A stretch of DNA of 64,000 nucleotides from Chrysophaeum taylorii (taxonomy: Eukaryota > Sar > Pelagophyceae > Pelagomonadales > Pelagomonadaceae), in contig JAQMWT010000055.1 of assembly GCA_029834535.1 (NCBI GenBank), positions 186,001 to 250,000 of the forward strand, read 5' to 3'. Shown piece after piece: positions 32,541-42,608 of the stretch. The notes under the pieces were generated by a model, which was not told the origin of the DNA, searched no databases, and saw only the letters and a list, made by a program, of their open reading frames with translations. The position numbers and the translations under genes were made by a program. How positions within the stretch are numbered: the first letter of the stretch is position 1; the number at the start of each line of letters is the position of its first letter.

Positions 32541-33667
32541 ACTTAGGGCGGGGCTGGTGGTGATGTTCAGCTTGGTGTCGTTGAGCTTATTGATCTTCTT
32601 TCCTGCTTATTTATTTTAGGCCGCGGCGTCGTCGTCATCAGCGGGTGGCTGCGGGATCATTGATGATACTGACGTCGTCTTCGTCTTTGGCGGTCATCCT
32701 CACCAGCAATGCACAGCAGGAGAAAGTCACCGATCTCGACGGTGCACTTGTTGATGAGGCGGATAATGATATTGATAAAGAGAAGCATGTGGACCGTGTT
32801 GGTATGGAGGCAGTGGCGGGCTTTGGTGAGGATGGTGTTGTGGGTCTTGCAGGCACGCTCGACGTCGGTGGAGTGGGCTCCGAGCACGTCGAGGCGCTCC
32901 TTGGTGGGGGCGATCTTGGGGATTTTGGGTTCTGCCAATGGCGTGCTCTCTATCTTGATCGACCACCCTCACAAGTGGACGATGCCATCCGATCATTGAA
33001 AGCATTTCCGATTGAATTCGAGCGCCTAACTGCGTCGCCTTGCCCGTTGGTCACCAGCGGTACTATTACCGCAAAATTTGCAATAAAAGTCCACCAGTAG
33101 GCCCGGTCGGCACTCTATGGCTGCGAGTGCAGCCCGCTCGCCTCGCTCGCCGCCGGTAATCTCGTTTCAACAGAATATGATACTATATAACCTCCGCAGT
33201 CCCCACCACATCACACGATACATACCCTCTGCTGCTCTCCCAGGGGGCTTCGCACCCGGACGGTGCCCGCTAAGCGCTGTCGTCGCTGTGGCTATATTCC
33301 GAATTGTTTTTGGCTTACTCGCTCCGCCGTCCTTCCACTCTACTAACACACATACTGCCGCACCTCCTTGCGTGTTTGGTGTTTCAACAGAAGAAACCTC
33401 TTTACTATGCGCCGTTCTCGCCGTCGGCAGAGGAAAAAAAATCATCTACCTCATGCTTCCCGGGTGTGCAATGAACTTTTATGGATTGCACAAAAAAGGG
33501 GGAGTAGAAACGTGTAATTGAGGCATCTCAAGGGAGGCACCTCGTGTGCGAGAGAAGTGTAGTGGCACGAGGCCAGAAATCTTTCGTACGCCCAGTGTGT
33601 TGAAAGTCGCTTATGCACAGAGTCTTGTGTAATCGACTCTAAAGGCGCGGGCGTACGAGGATATGCA
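32541..33667. other. No confident gene; one protein-like minus frame
   Basis: A minus-strand frame at 32657-32938 reads PTKERLDVLGAHSTDVERAC and HMLLFINIIIRLINKCTVEI. It looks like real coding sequence but lacks an ATG and any family I know; it may be an exon or a fragment. The remainder shows nothing. Confidence 0.3.
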
Positions 33668-34598
33668 CTAGCGCGGGTCGTCGGGGAAGACTTCGCAAGA
33701 TGCTAGCTCGGCGCCGCCGCCTTTCTTTTCGTTGCCTCCGCAGACGTAGATGCGATTGTCACCCGCTACGACAGCGCTCATACCATGGCGTGTTGTGACC
33801 AAATCGGGCAGCGTATTCCAGTGTCCTGCGGCAATGTCGAGGGCTTCGACCGTTCCGAGAGCTTCGTCAGGCGTTTCACCTCCGATGACGACGGGCATGT
33901 TGTTCCAAAGGACAAAGCCGATCCCAGCGCGTTTGGTGAGGTCGTTGTCCGTCACAAGATCGCGCCAAGAGTCGGAGTCGATGTTGTAGATTTCGCAACC
34001 ATTAACCATATCCTCCTGTGGATTCGGGCGATCGGTTTGTCTGCCGGCGCACAGGTATATCTCGGCGCCGTCATTAGCGGTCTCGACGACGACGGCCGCC
34101 GCATGGTCTCGCGCGGTTTTCATTGGCGTCAGTGGTTCCCAATTTCCATTGGTGACGTCCAGCCGGCTCAGCTCGCTGCTTGGCGGGCCTTCGTGGCCGT
34201 TGACGGCGCCACCGATGTGGTAGATATATCCGCCGTGGTACACGGTTGCAGCCGCACCGCGCGCAAAATCCGAGTCCCAGTCGGTCTCGGTGAGCTCATT
34301 TGTTTCGCAGTTGTAGCGGTAGTAGACCTCTGCGGGATACTCGCCAGGGTTGTACGTCCCCAAAAAACCAAACAACCAAATCTCGTCGTCGATGGTCACC
34401 GCCTGGAAGTGCGAGAAGTCCGTGAAATCGGGCCCATTTGTCGAGATCCACTGTGACTCGGACACCTTGAAGATGTCTGTCGTTCTCTCCCCTCGGCCGC
34501 CCATCATGTAGATGTCCCCGCCGCACACAGCGAGTCCGCCCTCGTGTCGCTCCTCGGCCTCGCCGTTGTTTTCGATGAGTGTCCACGTTTGGCTCGGG

Positions 34599-34642
<44 letters not shown>

Positions 34643-35176
34643 CTCTTCCTCTTCCTCCTCCTCTTCCTCTTCCTCTTCCTCCTCCTCTTCCTCCTCCTCT
34701 TCCTCCTCCGGGTCCTCCTCCTCCTCCTCCTCCTCCTCCTCCGAGCCGTCGGTGAGCACGACCGTCGCCGAAAGCACGTCCCCTGATCTGCCATCGAGAT
34801 CCTCTTTCTTGAAGCACTGGCATGTCACGACGAAGGTGTCGAAAAGTGTCAGGCGCGCGCCTCGCGGACCCCGTTTGTACTCTCCATCCACGACATCGTA
34901 GAGAGCCCAGTCGAGGTCGTTGTCCGTCTTGCTGTAAATGAGATCCCCGTTCTTGGCGAGCGTGTACAAGCAACTGCCGATGTTCCCGCTCGTCTCGAAT
35001 CGGCCGACGATTGCATTGGGGTTTCTCCCTCCAATGTCTACCGTCATCGACTCGCCGTCAGCGAGCACGCCGTAGCTCTTCGTGTCGGGGTTGTGGCGGA
35101 TGACGATTTCCAGCCCAGTGCACTCTCTCGCCGCCGCCCATTTTTGCGCCAATAGCGTGACGAGCAACATCGCCAT
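33668..35176 (-). CDS. Secreted kelch-repeat protein with long glutamate tract
   Basis: The protein has 502 residues from the ATG at 35176; the frame's GTG three codons earlier is not preferred. A signal peptide is evident (MAMLLVTLLAQKWAAA, then RECTG). Residues about 20-145 form an unrecognised cysteine-containing N-terminal domain (HNPDTKSYGVLADGESMTVD). Residues about 148-195 are nearly all glutamate, encoded by GAG/GAA repeats. Residues about 200-495 contain kelch blades with GGDIYMMGGRGERT, GGYIYHIGGAVNGHEG, NDGAEIYLCAGRQTDR and GDNRIYVCGGNEKKGG. An extracellular or cell-surface acidic propeller, perhaps cation-binding, is an inference. It is not closely similar to the kelch protein at 23658. 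Confidence 0.82.
34599..34742. repeat. GAG/GAA (CTC/TTC) repeat inside the kelch gene
   Basis: About 140 bases of CCTCCT/CTTCCT units, broken once by a GGGTCC near 34710, encode the glutamate tract of the minus-strand kelch protein. Confidence 0.9.
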
Positions 35177-36287
35177 GGTCGACACTAATCACGACCAATC
35201 ACTGCTGCCGAAAAATGTCGAAAAGCGTACAGGAGTATTGCATAAAATATGCATCCCTTCTTTGATACATCCCTCTTGTCCCTTGACATCTTCCTTCCCT
35301 CTATAGTGCTAGATCCTTTTCCTATCATTACATTGCATTGAAGTTACCGACTCTTTTTTTCATACTGTGCGTAGCAGAATAAAGAGACCGACGTGGCTAC
35401 GCGTACACATGTTACAGGAGCTCGTTAGGGAGTTCCGCTGTTTGGGTTCAGCGTATGCAGAGATTTCGCGCCGCCAACTGTCCAGAGGAAAACCTCAAGT
35501 TGAGGCATTCCCCGAACACAAAACTAGACTAGAAGGTTACTAGAAGGTTCTTTTTTTTGAATCACGGGGGGCTACATAGATAGACCCCGCAGTACGACGA
35601 CAACAGCTCATCGTGTAAGAAGTGGCGTCCTCGTGAGAAAGCAAATATCATCATGGTCCCACACGTTCTGCTGCAATATGACGACGCATAGCGAGCGAGA
35701 GAAATTTCCGAGTCTCGGCGGCAAGGCGGTAAGGGGGTGGGTTGCCTTCGGCACCGCGAGCGCTTGGGCGGCTTTGGGCGTCTACGAGCACGACGGTGGG
35801 TCAGATAACGCCGGGCATCCATCGCGCTCGTTTCATACTGGAGAGTCAAAACAAGAACTACTACGCGATGTTTATTGATTCGACGATATTTGCAATGCTG
35901 GTTAGAAGAGGCTTCAAAGGAGCAGCGTCATACTGATGAGGGGCACAACAGGAGGCGCGCCGCGATCGGCGGTGGCGAACTTCACCACGGAAATGCGGGC
36001 GGCGTACATAATAGGAGGGGCGACGACGGGGAGCGTCGGGGCGACGACGGGGAGCGTCGGGGCGACGACGGGGAGCGTCGGGGCGACGACGGGGAGCGTC
36101 GGGGCGCACACTATAATACGAAGAAGAAGATGTAGTGCAGGCGGCGTTCAAGATTCTGATGATGATGATGATGATTATGGTTCAGAGGATTCAAAAGACT
36201 CGGATAACGAATTGGGAGATGATGGTGCGATTCAATTAGGAATTGGGACGAAGAAGGACCTCGAGGCCCATATTAGGTCGTCGGCCC
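35177..36287. other. Intergenic with a 21-bp tandem repeat
   Basis: No recognised gene. A plus-strand frame at 35936-36310 runs through the tandem repeat and would encode ATTGSVG repeats then an Asp-rich stretch; I doubt it is a gene. Confidence 0.35.
36017..36100. repeat. Four perfect 21-bp tandem repeats
   Basis: The unit GGGGCGACGACGGGGAGCGT plus C is repeated four times without mismatch, at 36017, 36038, 36059 and 36080. The length keeps any reading frame open. Confidence 0.95.
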
Positions 36288-37676
36288 TTAGGTCGTCGCG
36301 GGGGCTTTGAGGTTGTCCGTGTCTCGGGCGGCGCCAAAGTCGAGGAGGCGGGAAATGGCGAGGATGGTGGATTTTGTCCAGCGGGTGAGAGCTTCGAGGA
36401 TGCCGCGAGGGAGGAAGGAGACGAAGATGGAGCCGGGTATGGTCGCGACGGGTCCCCTGAAGAAGGCCGCAAAGCGAACGAAAGCCCTCGTAAGGGGGGG
36501 CAGGGAAATTTCCACGAGGCGACAGAGGCCGACGAGGGGACTCGTGACGAGGGCCCATAGTTCGTCGTAGGCGGCGGCGAACTGGATCAAGCACGTGAGA
36601 AGGAGGAACGTGGTGACGACGAGGTGGGGCGCGGGGTTCTTCGCGTTGAGGATCCAGGGGAGCCTGTCGCCGAGGACGAAGGTGGATCGCGGTATAAAGT
36701 CGAAGAAAGACGCGTCGACGGCAAACTTCTGGGGAAAGCCAAAGTTTGAGGGGAAGAAGTAGGTGTCGTCGGGTTCGTAGCGCTCTTTTTGCGGGACGTA
36801 GTAGTCGCCCGAGGCAAAGGAAGCAATGATGGTGTCCTCGCCGTAGGAGAGGTCGGTGACGACGAAGGAGGACGTCTTGAACTCGACGTTGGAGAGCACG
36901 AATTCGGCCGCCTTTTCGCTCAAGGTCGCGAACCAGTAGCACTCGGGGAGCCTGACGTTGACGTTATGGAGCTCGATGCGGCCGTCGTGCGTGGGCTGGA
37001 GCGAGAGTTCGAGGCGGACCGACTGGTTTGCCTTGGTGGGGGTCGAGAAGTGACCGGAAATGCACACCGTCTTCTCGAATATGTTCGTGGAGAGCTCGAC
37101 CTCAGATATGTCCTCCTTGACGACCCAGGCCTCGAGAAAATTCCGCGTGACGTTGCTGAACTGGTCGCTCCAGATCGTCGAGGCGTCGAGGTCGGCGCCG
37201 CTGAGCGAGACGGTCGCGCGGAGCGATCCGTGTCGTCCGCGCGACAGAACGCGCCGGTGAAGGTTCACCGTCTCGGCGGCGACCGACGAGAGCCGAAGCA
37301 TCGGCTCGCCCTGGCGCCCGAACCATGTCACGTTCTTGGCCGACACGCTCACCACGTCTGGGCACCGCCGGTCGATGCCGCAGCTGTCGGGTTCGACGAC
37401 CGTTACGTGCTCGAGCTCGCCGATCCGGAGCATGCGACGCTGCCGCGCGTCCCGCAACCACCCACGCGTGCACGTCTCCACGAACCGCGTCCGCAACGTG
37501 CGCCGTTCCCCGTTCCTGTACCGCCACAACCGCCGCTGCACCTTGCGCTCTTGTGGAACGCGACTCGGGATTCCCCCGACGACAACCGCCGAGGACCGCT
37601 GAACCCATCGCCGCGTCAGAGGCGTCCACCCAAACACGTGAACCACGACGACCGATGCGAGGACGCCGGACCGCAT
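36288..37676 (-). CDS. Membrane protein of unknown function
   Basis: The protein has 462 residues, with the start placed at the ATG at 37676 rather than an upstream TTG. The N-terminus MRSGVLASVVVVHVFGW is a signal peptide or signal anchor. A long middle region (about 70-345) contains beta-rich hydrophobic/polar alternation, N-glycosylation sites (NVTW, NVTR, NQSV) and a Cys pair (CGIDRRC), so it is probably extracytoplasmic. A strong membrane helix near residues 355-375 (LVVTTFLLLTCLIQFAAAY) is followed by further hydrophobic, amphipathic stretches to the C-terminus. I do not recognise the family. I compared it in mind with TMEM231-type transition-zone proteins, which share an N- and C-terminal helix plan, but found no motif match. 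Confidence 0.7.
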   Translation of the reverse strand: MRSGVLASVVVVHVFGWTPLTRRWVQRSSAVVVGGIPSRVPQERKVQRRLWRYRNGERRTLRTRFVETCTRGWLRDARQRRMLRIGELEHVTVVEPDSCGIDRRCPDVVSVSAKNVTWFGRQGEPMLRLSSVAAETVNLHRRVLSRGRHGSLRATVSLSGADLDASTIWSDQFSNVTRNFLEAWVVKEDISEVELSTNIFEKTVCISGHFSTPTKANQSVRLELSLQPTHDGRIELHNVNVRLPECYWFATLSEKAAEFVLSNVEFKTSSFVVTDLSYGEDTIIASFASGDYYVPQKERYEPDDTYFFPSNFGFPQKFAVDASFFDFIPRSTFVLGDRLPWILNAKNPAPHLVVTTFLLLTCLIQFAAAYDELWALVTSPLVGLCRLVEISLPPLTRAFVRFAAFFRGPVATIPGSIFVSFLPRGILEALTRWTKSTILAISRLLDFGAARDTDNLKAPATT

Positions 37677-38466
37677 GGCGGATGCCCGGATCTGGATCAA
37701 GAACGACAGCTCCCTCGCCTCTTTTTTTTTGTTTGGTACCGGGAACGCGGGAGGCGAGCCCAATTCAACGACTTCAATTAAGTCGACAACGACTTCAACC
37801 TATTGCTGACTCATTTTTGAAAGACTCGAAATAAGGATAACGGCCAACCGCCCATCCAACGGTGACATCCTTGAAGGTGCAATGGTTGCTTTCCTTGAGG
37901 TTGGCGTGGTTTCTAAAGACTCGTATACACTGTCTTCAGCTTCAATGCAAAAACACAACCCTTACCCGCACCGGATCCTTCAATGCCGAAAGCTCAGGAA
38001 CGATCGGTAGTCTCGGATCGGATCGAATCGAATCGAATCGAATCGATCGATCGTGGGGTTGGTTGGTTGGTTGGTTGATCCAGTTTATTATTAATTTGAA
38101 CGAGTTATTATTAGTTGCCCCCCTCCCTTATTCTGCCTGGAATTTCTATCTTTTCTTTCGAATTCGGCGCTGTCCCCCAGACGGAACAATCCGCGATTTC
38201 GACGACCTTAAGGATCAATCAAACAAAACAAGGCCGCCGCCATACTCTACTAATAAGTCGTATGTTACCCGAGGTGTCGTGAGCAAGCAACAGGGCTCCT
38301 CGCAGGCTGCAATATAAAAATATAATGATGATTCTCAACGATGCGCGCGTCAGTCACATCCCAGCGCAGAGCGGTGATACCGCCACCCCGCGCGCGCGGC
38401 GCTGAGGTGTGTGGACTTGTAAAAAAGAAAAATCCTCCGGCATCACCATCGGTGTGCAACAAAGCT
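37677..38466. other. Intergenic with microsatellites
   Basis: It holds a (GAATC)n run at about 38018-38045, a short (GATC)n run and a (GGTT)n run at about 38058-38077. No gene is seen. Confidence 0.45.
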
Positions 38467-39549
38467 TCAAGAAGCGTCGTGGGGCACTTTTTTGTTGGCC
38501 ATGGCGTCGGCGAGGTCGGCGTCCTTAAGGCCCATTGACGTCATGACGGAGGGGTAGAGGAGATCCTGGGCCGAGGGGTCGTCGCCGTAGTTCTTGGAAT
38601 CGGCGAGGGAGCGGCGGCCGTACTTGGGGATATCGGAACGCACGGTGGGGATACCCAAGGCGCGGGTTCCGGTCGTGGTGTTGCGGAAGCCGGGGGTGAG
38701 GGTCTTGCCGAGGTCGAGATCGGGGGCCTGTTGGGCGGGCGGGTAGTCGCCTTGGACGCAGGTCCGCGCGTCCCAGTCGCCGTCTTCGCGAATCGAGGGC
38801 TTGCCGAAGACGCGATCTCGCGGCGCGGGGGTGCCGAGATTCCGAGCGCGACCGAGCTTGTCGTGGAGATCCTTGAAGTTCTGGACGCGCGTCGAAGAAA
38901 GGGTAGGATCCCCGTCTGAAGGGCGTCTAAGCGCCGCGACGGCGCCGGGTGCCGCACCGTTGAAGGCCAAGTGCGAACCGTTGCCCGTGCCGAAGCGATG
39001 TACCCTCAAGTCGCAACCCTTCCAGTCGTAGTTTCGCGTCAGTTGCTCTCCCGGATCAAAAGACCCGTGCGACTTGACGTACTGCACCTTGCGGGCGTCG
39101 ATGTTTGTTCGCGCGTAAATGAGCTTCTTCGCGCCGTCGTCGGTGGTGGTCGTCTTTTTCCCAAAGGCGTCTCCCCCTGGGAGCACGCGGCTCGAAGACT
39201 TGCCGAGGGGCTCCCGCCTCTCCGACGCGTAGACGGCGTTCTTGTGTGCCTCTTTGACCCGCGCGTACTCCGACTCGGTCCCTGGCTGCTGCCAAACGTC
39301 CTCGACGTGATCCGATTCAATCTTTATTTTCCCGAACCGAATATTGTGCTCCTTGTCGCGGAAGTCCTCCTGCAACCCTGGGTGGATCACGCGGAGTCCT
39401 GGCTCGCAAAAGTTGGACTTTCGCCACCGACGAACGGCCGGCGGCGTCCGGGGGGCTTTCTCGTCCTCGAGGGTCAGACAGCTCCGCGCCGTGTCCTTGC
39501 CAAACTGCGTCGTCGTGCCCGCCGTGGCAGGCAGGATCGCGGCGGGCAT
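38467..39549 (-). CDS. EFHB/CFAP21-like axonemal protein without its EF-hand half
   Basis: The protein has 360 residues from the ATG at 39549. Short basic motifs around RVIHPGLQEDFRDKEHNIRFGK, RDRVFGKPSIREDGDW and especially LGIPTVRSDIPKY followed by SLADSKNYGDDPSAQDLLYP match the pattern I know from EFHB (CFAP21), a microtubule-inner protein of motile-cilium doublets. In animal EFHB the NYGDE...LLYPS segment is followed by a C-terminal region with EF-hands. Here the protein stops about 25 residues later, so the calcium-binding part is absent. Natural shortening, a missed downstream exon, or a different filament protein sharing the FGxPT motif are the alternatives. Confidence 0.7.
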   Translation of the reverse strand: MPAAILPATAGTTTQFGKDTARSCLTLEDEKAPRTPPAVRRWRKSNFCEPGLRVIHPGLQEDFRDKEHNIRFGKIKIESDHVEDVWQQPGTESEYARVKEAHKNAVYASERREPLGKSSSRVLPGGDAFGKKTTTTDDGAKKLIYARTNIDARKVQYVKSHGSFDPGEQLTRNYDWKGCDLRVHRFGTGNGSHLAFNGAAPGAVAALRRPSDGDPTLSSTRVQNFKDLHDKLGRARNLGTPAPRDRVFGKPSIREDGDWDARTCVQGDYPPAQQAPDLDLGKTLTPGFRNTTTGTRALGIPTVRSDIPKYGRRSLADSKNYGDDPSAQDLLYPSVMTSMGLKDADLADAMANKKVPHDAS

Positions 39550-39557
39550 CCTCTCGC

Positions 39558-39588
<31 letters not shown>

Positions 39589-39816
39589 TGGTAACGACGA
39601 CGACGACTGCGGCGACGACGACGACGATTAAATCCAAAGAGGAGGTTAGGTGGTATCTTTTTGAAAAGTGACGAGGATCTTCCTTCCTGCCGTTGAGAGG
39701 AAAACAAACAAACAAACAAACAAACAAACTTCTTGGGTTTTTTTTTACCACGCACACAACAAACGCAGACACCAAGTCATATCATAGATATATTGGCGTG
39801 AATGAGTCGTCGAGAC
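39550..39816. repeat. Microsatellites between two genes
   Basis: (GCGT)n lies at 39557-39590 and (CAAA)n at about 39703-39728, between the EFHB-like start and the Ctf4 stop. Confidence 0.85.
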
Positions 39817-42546
39817 TCAGCGAGAGAATAAGGTGTCGTCGGCGGCGGCGCGCTTCTTCTTGTAGGGTGGCTCGGGCGAAGAAAAGGTGAGGTTGCCGAG
39901 GGCCTCGAAGGCGCCCGAGGAGGGGGGGCGCTTGGCGTGGTGATCGTCGACGAGCTTGAAGGGGTTGTTGACGGCCGAGAGGGCGGCGGGTCGGTAGGAG
40001 TTGTCCTCGGTAGGAGGCGGGTCGTAGAGGTGTTCGCGGGGCCCGCGATGGTGGTCGAGGCGGTCGTCGTCGGGCATGACGCCGGCGGGGTAGACGTCGG
40101 GTTCCTTTTCGAGGTGGCGGGGGGCGTCGACGACGACGTTTTGTTCTACTACGTGTTGGGCGTATGCGTCCTGCGAGCCGGCGTAGTCCCTAGCGGCGAG
40201 GAGGTTTTCGACGCGGGCAGTGAGGGCGTCGACGCCGTGGGCGTCGGCGAGGCGGAGCGCGAGATCTAAAGAATCGTCGCGGGCGAGGCGGCGCGCGAGG
40301 TCGAGGGCGCGCTGGAGCCTGTGGTTTTTGAGGGAGGCGACGAGCTGGTGGAGGAGGGCCTTGTCTCGCTGGGTGACGGCGTCGGCGGCGGCCGTCTTGA
40401 GCGAGTCGAGAAGGGCGGCGTCGGCGTCGCGTTCTTCGAGGGTCGCGAGGCGGCGCATGCGCCTATTGGGCCCCGCAGAATCATCTCGGGAGAGGCGGTC
40501 GGCGAAGGCGTCGCGGTGGCGCGCGAGCACAGTGGGCGCGGCCATCTGGCGTTCGGCCAGCTTGGAGGTTTTGTCGACGGCGGCGGCAGAAATAGGGGCG
40601 TCGAGCGTAACGGGCTCGAGGATCGGCCGCGGAAAGGGCGCGGGCGCCGTCGCGCCACCCTTGAGGGTCGCACAAAAGACCGATCCGGCCGAGACGTAGA
40701 CGGGCCAGGGTCGGTCGAGGGGGTTCGCGCGCTCTACGGTCTTGGCGTCTAGGACGGGCGCCCACGACCAGCCGAAGTCGTCGACGAGCGCGTAGAAGGC
40801 GCAGTCGTCGTCCATCGCAAAGAGGGCGAGGTCGTCGTCGGAAAAGGCGAGCCATGCGAGCTTGGATCGCGGCGCGAGGGGGAGCCGCGCGTCGGCGACG
40901 CGGGTTCGGGCGTAGACGTCGTAGACGACGACGGATATTTCTTGGGTCGCGAGCTGAGAAAAGGTCGCCGAGCAGTGGTAGGCGACGGCGAGGAGGTTGG
41001 CGCGTCCCGTGGCCGAGACGACGTTGCCGGGAATCGAGACGACCGCGTCGGCGACGCCGCCCGCCGAGTAGAGGCGCACGAAGCGGCGCGAGGTCAGGGC
41101 CGCGACCCAGTCGGTCCCGGCGGCGACGCACTCGCAGGGTTCGAACGACGTTTGCCACTCGGAGAGCGCGTCCCAGGCGCCGATCGGGTGGTAGGACAAC
41201 ACGCCCGAATTGTCGTCGGCGTTCCGCGCGAAGACGGCGCCGTTGGACCCGAGGGCCGCCGCGGAGAAGTCCCACTTCGTCGTGAACCTCTCCGTCCGCG
41301 ACGTCGGCGCGTCGTCCGAATAATGTTCCATTTCAATCACGTACGTGTCCTCGTCCTCGAAGAGTCTTCTGGCGAGGATCGCGCCGCGCGAACTCCAGTA
41401 GAGGAACCGGGCCTCGGCGTCGTCGGTCGCCCCGGGCATGAACGCGGCCTGGGCCTCTTCGAGAGGAGCGGGCGGGACCGGGACGTCGTCGTTCCGAGGG
41501 CGACCGACCTCCTCCTCCTCATCCTCCTCCTCCTCCTCCTCCTCCTCGGAAATCGCCATCGAGCGCTTCCGCACGGGAATCATATCTTCGTCCTCATCGA
41601 CGGACTCGGTGACTTGCTTGGGCGCCGCGACGCGGGCGGCGCCGAGGCGGCCGTCCGAGGTCGCGACCACGACGGTCGCGCCCAGCACTTGGACCCTCGT
41701 TGCGACGACGTCGAAGACCGCGACCGCCTCGAGGGCCCGCCACACGGCGACCTTGCCGTCGAGGGAGGCCGCGGCCACGAGGTCGCCGGCCCAAGCGCAC
41801 GCGAGAAGGGCGTCCCCGAGGCCCGGGTGAAATACGTCGCGCGCGCCCGATTCCCAATCGGTTCGCGCGTCCGGCAGGACCACGAGGTGGGGGCGCCCGG
41901 GCGCGGCAATCTCGCCCTGTTCCGACCAGGCGAATCGCAGTCCCCCTTTTTTCTTGAACCGCGCGAGGGTTGCGGCATCGCGGCAGAGCTTGAGGTTCCC
42001 GCGCGCCTCGATGCCGAGTTCCTCAGAAGCGTCGAACGCCCACGCCTCGAGCCGACCGCCGGCGTCGCACGCGGCGAGGGCCTTGCCATTCCACGCCACG
42101 CAGGATATAGGCTCCGTGCACCCCGTCGACAGCGCGTAGGCGCCGTCGAAGAAGCACCGCGTCCCCCCGACGGCGGCGACGGCCGCGTTCCCCGATTCCA
42201 GACCCGCGGCGATCAGACCGCCGTCGCCCGAAAACGCGAGCGCGCGCACCGCGGACCCAGCCGACACCGACGTGAGCTCCTCGGCCCACACCCGCACCCG
42301 CCCCGAACTGTCGCCGACGCCCACCGCTTCCCCGTGCGCGGCGATGCACGTCAACTCTTCGTCGTTGACCTCCACCTCGACGCGCCGCACGAGGGCTTCC
42401 GAGCCCTCGCTCCGGAGGCTCGACATCATCGTCTCGGCCTTGTCGAGCCGCACCACCTCGAACTCGGCCTGGTCTCCCACGAGGCACGCGCATGCCTCCT
42501 GGGTTGTTGCGATGTCGCTTATCCCGTCGGCGTCGGTCAACTGCAT
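39817..42546 (-). CDS. Ctf4 / WDHD1 (AND-1) replisome hub protein
   Basis: Ctf4/WDHD1 is a homotrimeric hub tying the CMG helicase to DNA polymerase alpha-primase. The protein has 909 residues in one exon. WD40 blades fill about residues 60-310 (GEAVGVGDSSGRVRVWAEEL, RALAFSGDGGLIAAGLESGN, GDLVAAASLDGKVAVWRALE). An acidic linker with a Glu run follows at about 316-347. The conserved SepB/WDHD1 propeller spans about 368-650, opening with AAFMPGATDDAEARFLYWSS and closing with AGSVFCATLKGGATAPAPFP, with helical bundle sequence to about 800. The C-terminal 100 residues are less conserved and there is no HMG box, as in fungi and unlike vertebrates. Identification is good. Confidence 0.88.
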   Translation of the reverse strand: MQLTDADGISDIATTQEACACLVGDQAEFEVVRLDKAETMMSSLRSEGSEALVRRVEVEVNDEELTCIAAHGEAVGVGDSSGRVRVWAEELTSVSAGSAVRALAFSGDGGLIAAGLESGNAAVAAVGGTRCFFDGAYALSTGCTEPISCVAWNGKALAACDAGGRLEAWAFDASEELGIEARGNLKLCRDAATLARFKKKGGLRFAWSEQGEIAAPGRPHLVVLPDARTDWESGARDVFHPGLGDALLACAWAGDLVAAASLDGKVAVWRALEAVAVFDVVATRVQVLGATVVVATSDGRLGAARVAAPKQVTESVDEDEDMIPVRKRSMAISEEEEEEEEDEEEEVGRPRNDDVPVPPAPLEEAQAAFMPGATDDAEARFLYWSSRGAILARRLFEDEDTYVIEMEHYSDDAPTSRTERFTTKWDFSAAALGSNGAVFARNADDNSGVLSYHPIGAWDALSEWQTSFEPCECVAAGTDWVAALTSRRFVRLYSAGGVADAVVSIPGNVVSATGRANLLAVAYHCSATFSQLATQEISVVVYDVYARTRVADARLPLAPRSKLAWLAFSDDDLALFAMDDDCAFYALVDDFGWSWAPVLDAKTVERANPLDRPWPVYVSAGSVFCATLKGGATAPAPFPRPILEPVTLDAPISAAAVDKTSKLAERQMAAPTVLARHRDAFADRLSRDDSAGPNRRMRRLATLEERDADAALLDSLKTAAADAVTQRDKALLHQLVASLKNHRLQRALDLARRLARDDSLDLALRLADAHGVDALTARVENLLAARDYAGSQDAYAQHVVEQNVVVDAPRHLEKEPDVYPAGVMPDDDRLDHHRGPREHLYDPPPTEDNSYRPAALSAVNNPFKLVDDHHAKRPPSSGAFEALGNLTFSSPEPPYKKKRAAADDTLFSR

Positions 42547-42608
42547 GTTTTAAAACCAAACCAACCCAACGGCCGGAATCAACGGCCGGAATTTTATCAA
42601 GCCTCGAG
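42547..42608. promoter_or_regulatory. 62-bp divergent promoter
   Basis: The start codons of Ctf4 (minus) and the small membrane protein (plus) are 62 bases apart. A 13-bp direct repeat CAACGGCCGGAAT occurs twice in tandem at 42567-42592 and is a candidate factor site. Confidence 0.55.

Noticed and set aside
35936-36310. Gene encoding ATTGSVG repeats
   Set aside because: The frame is created by a perfect 21-bp tandem repeat; flanking sequence has no coding character.
36288-37676. TMEM231 (transition zone) identity
   Set aside because: Similar helix layout only; none of the family's sequence motifs could be matched.
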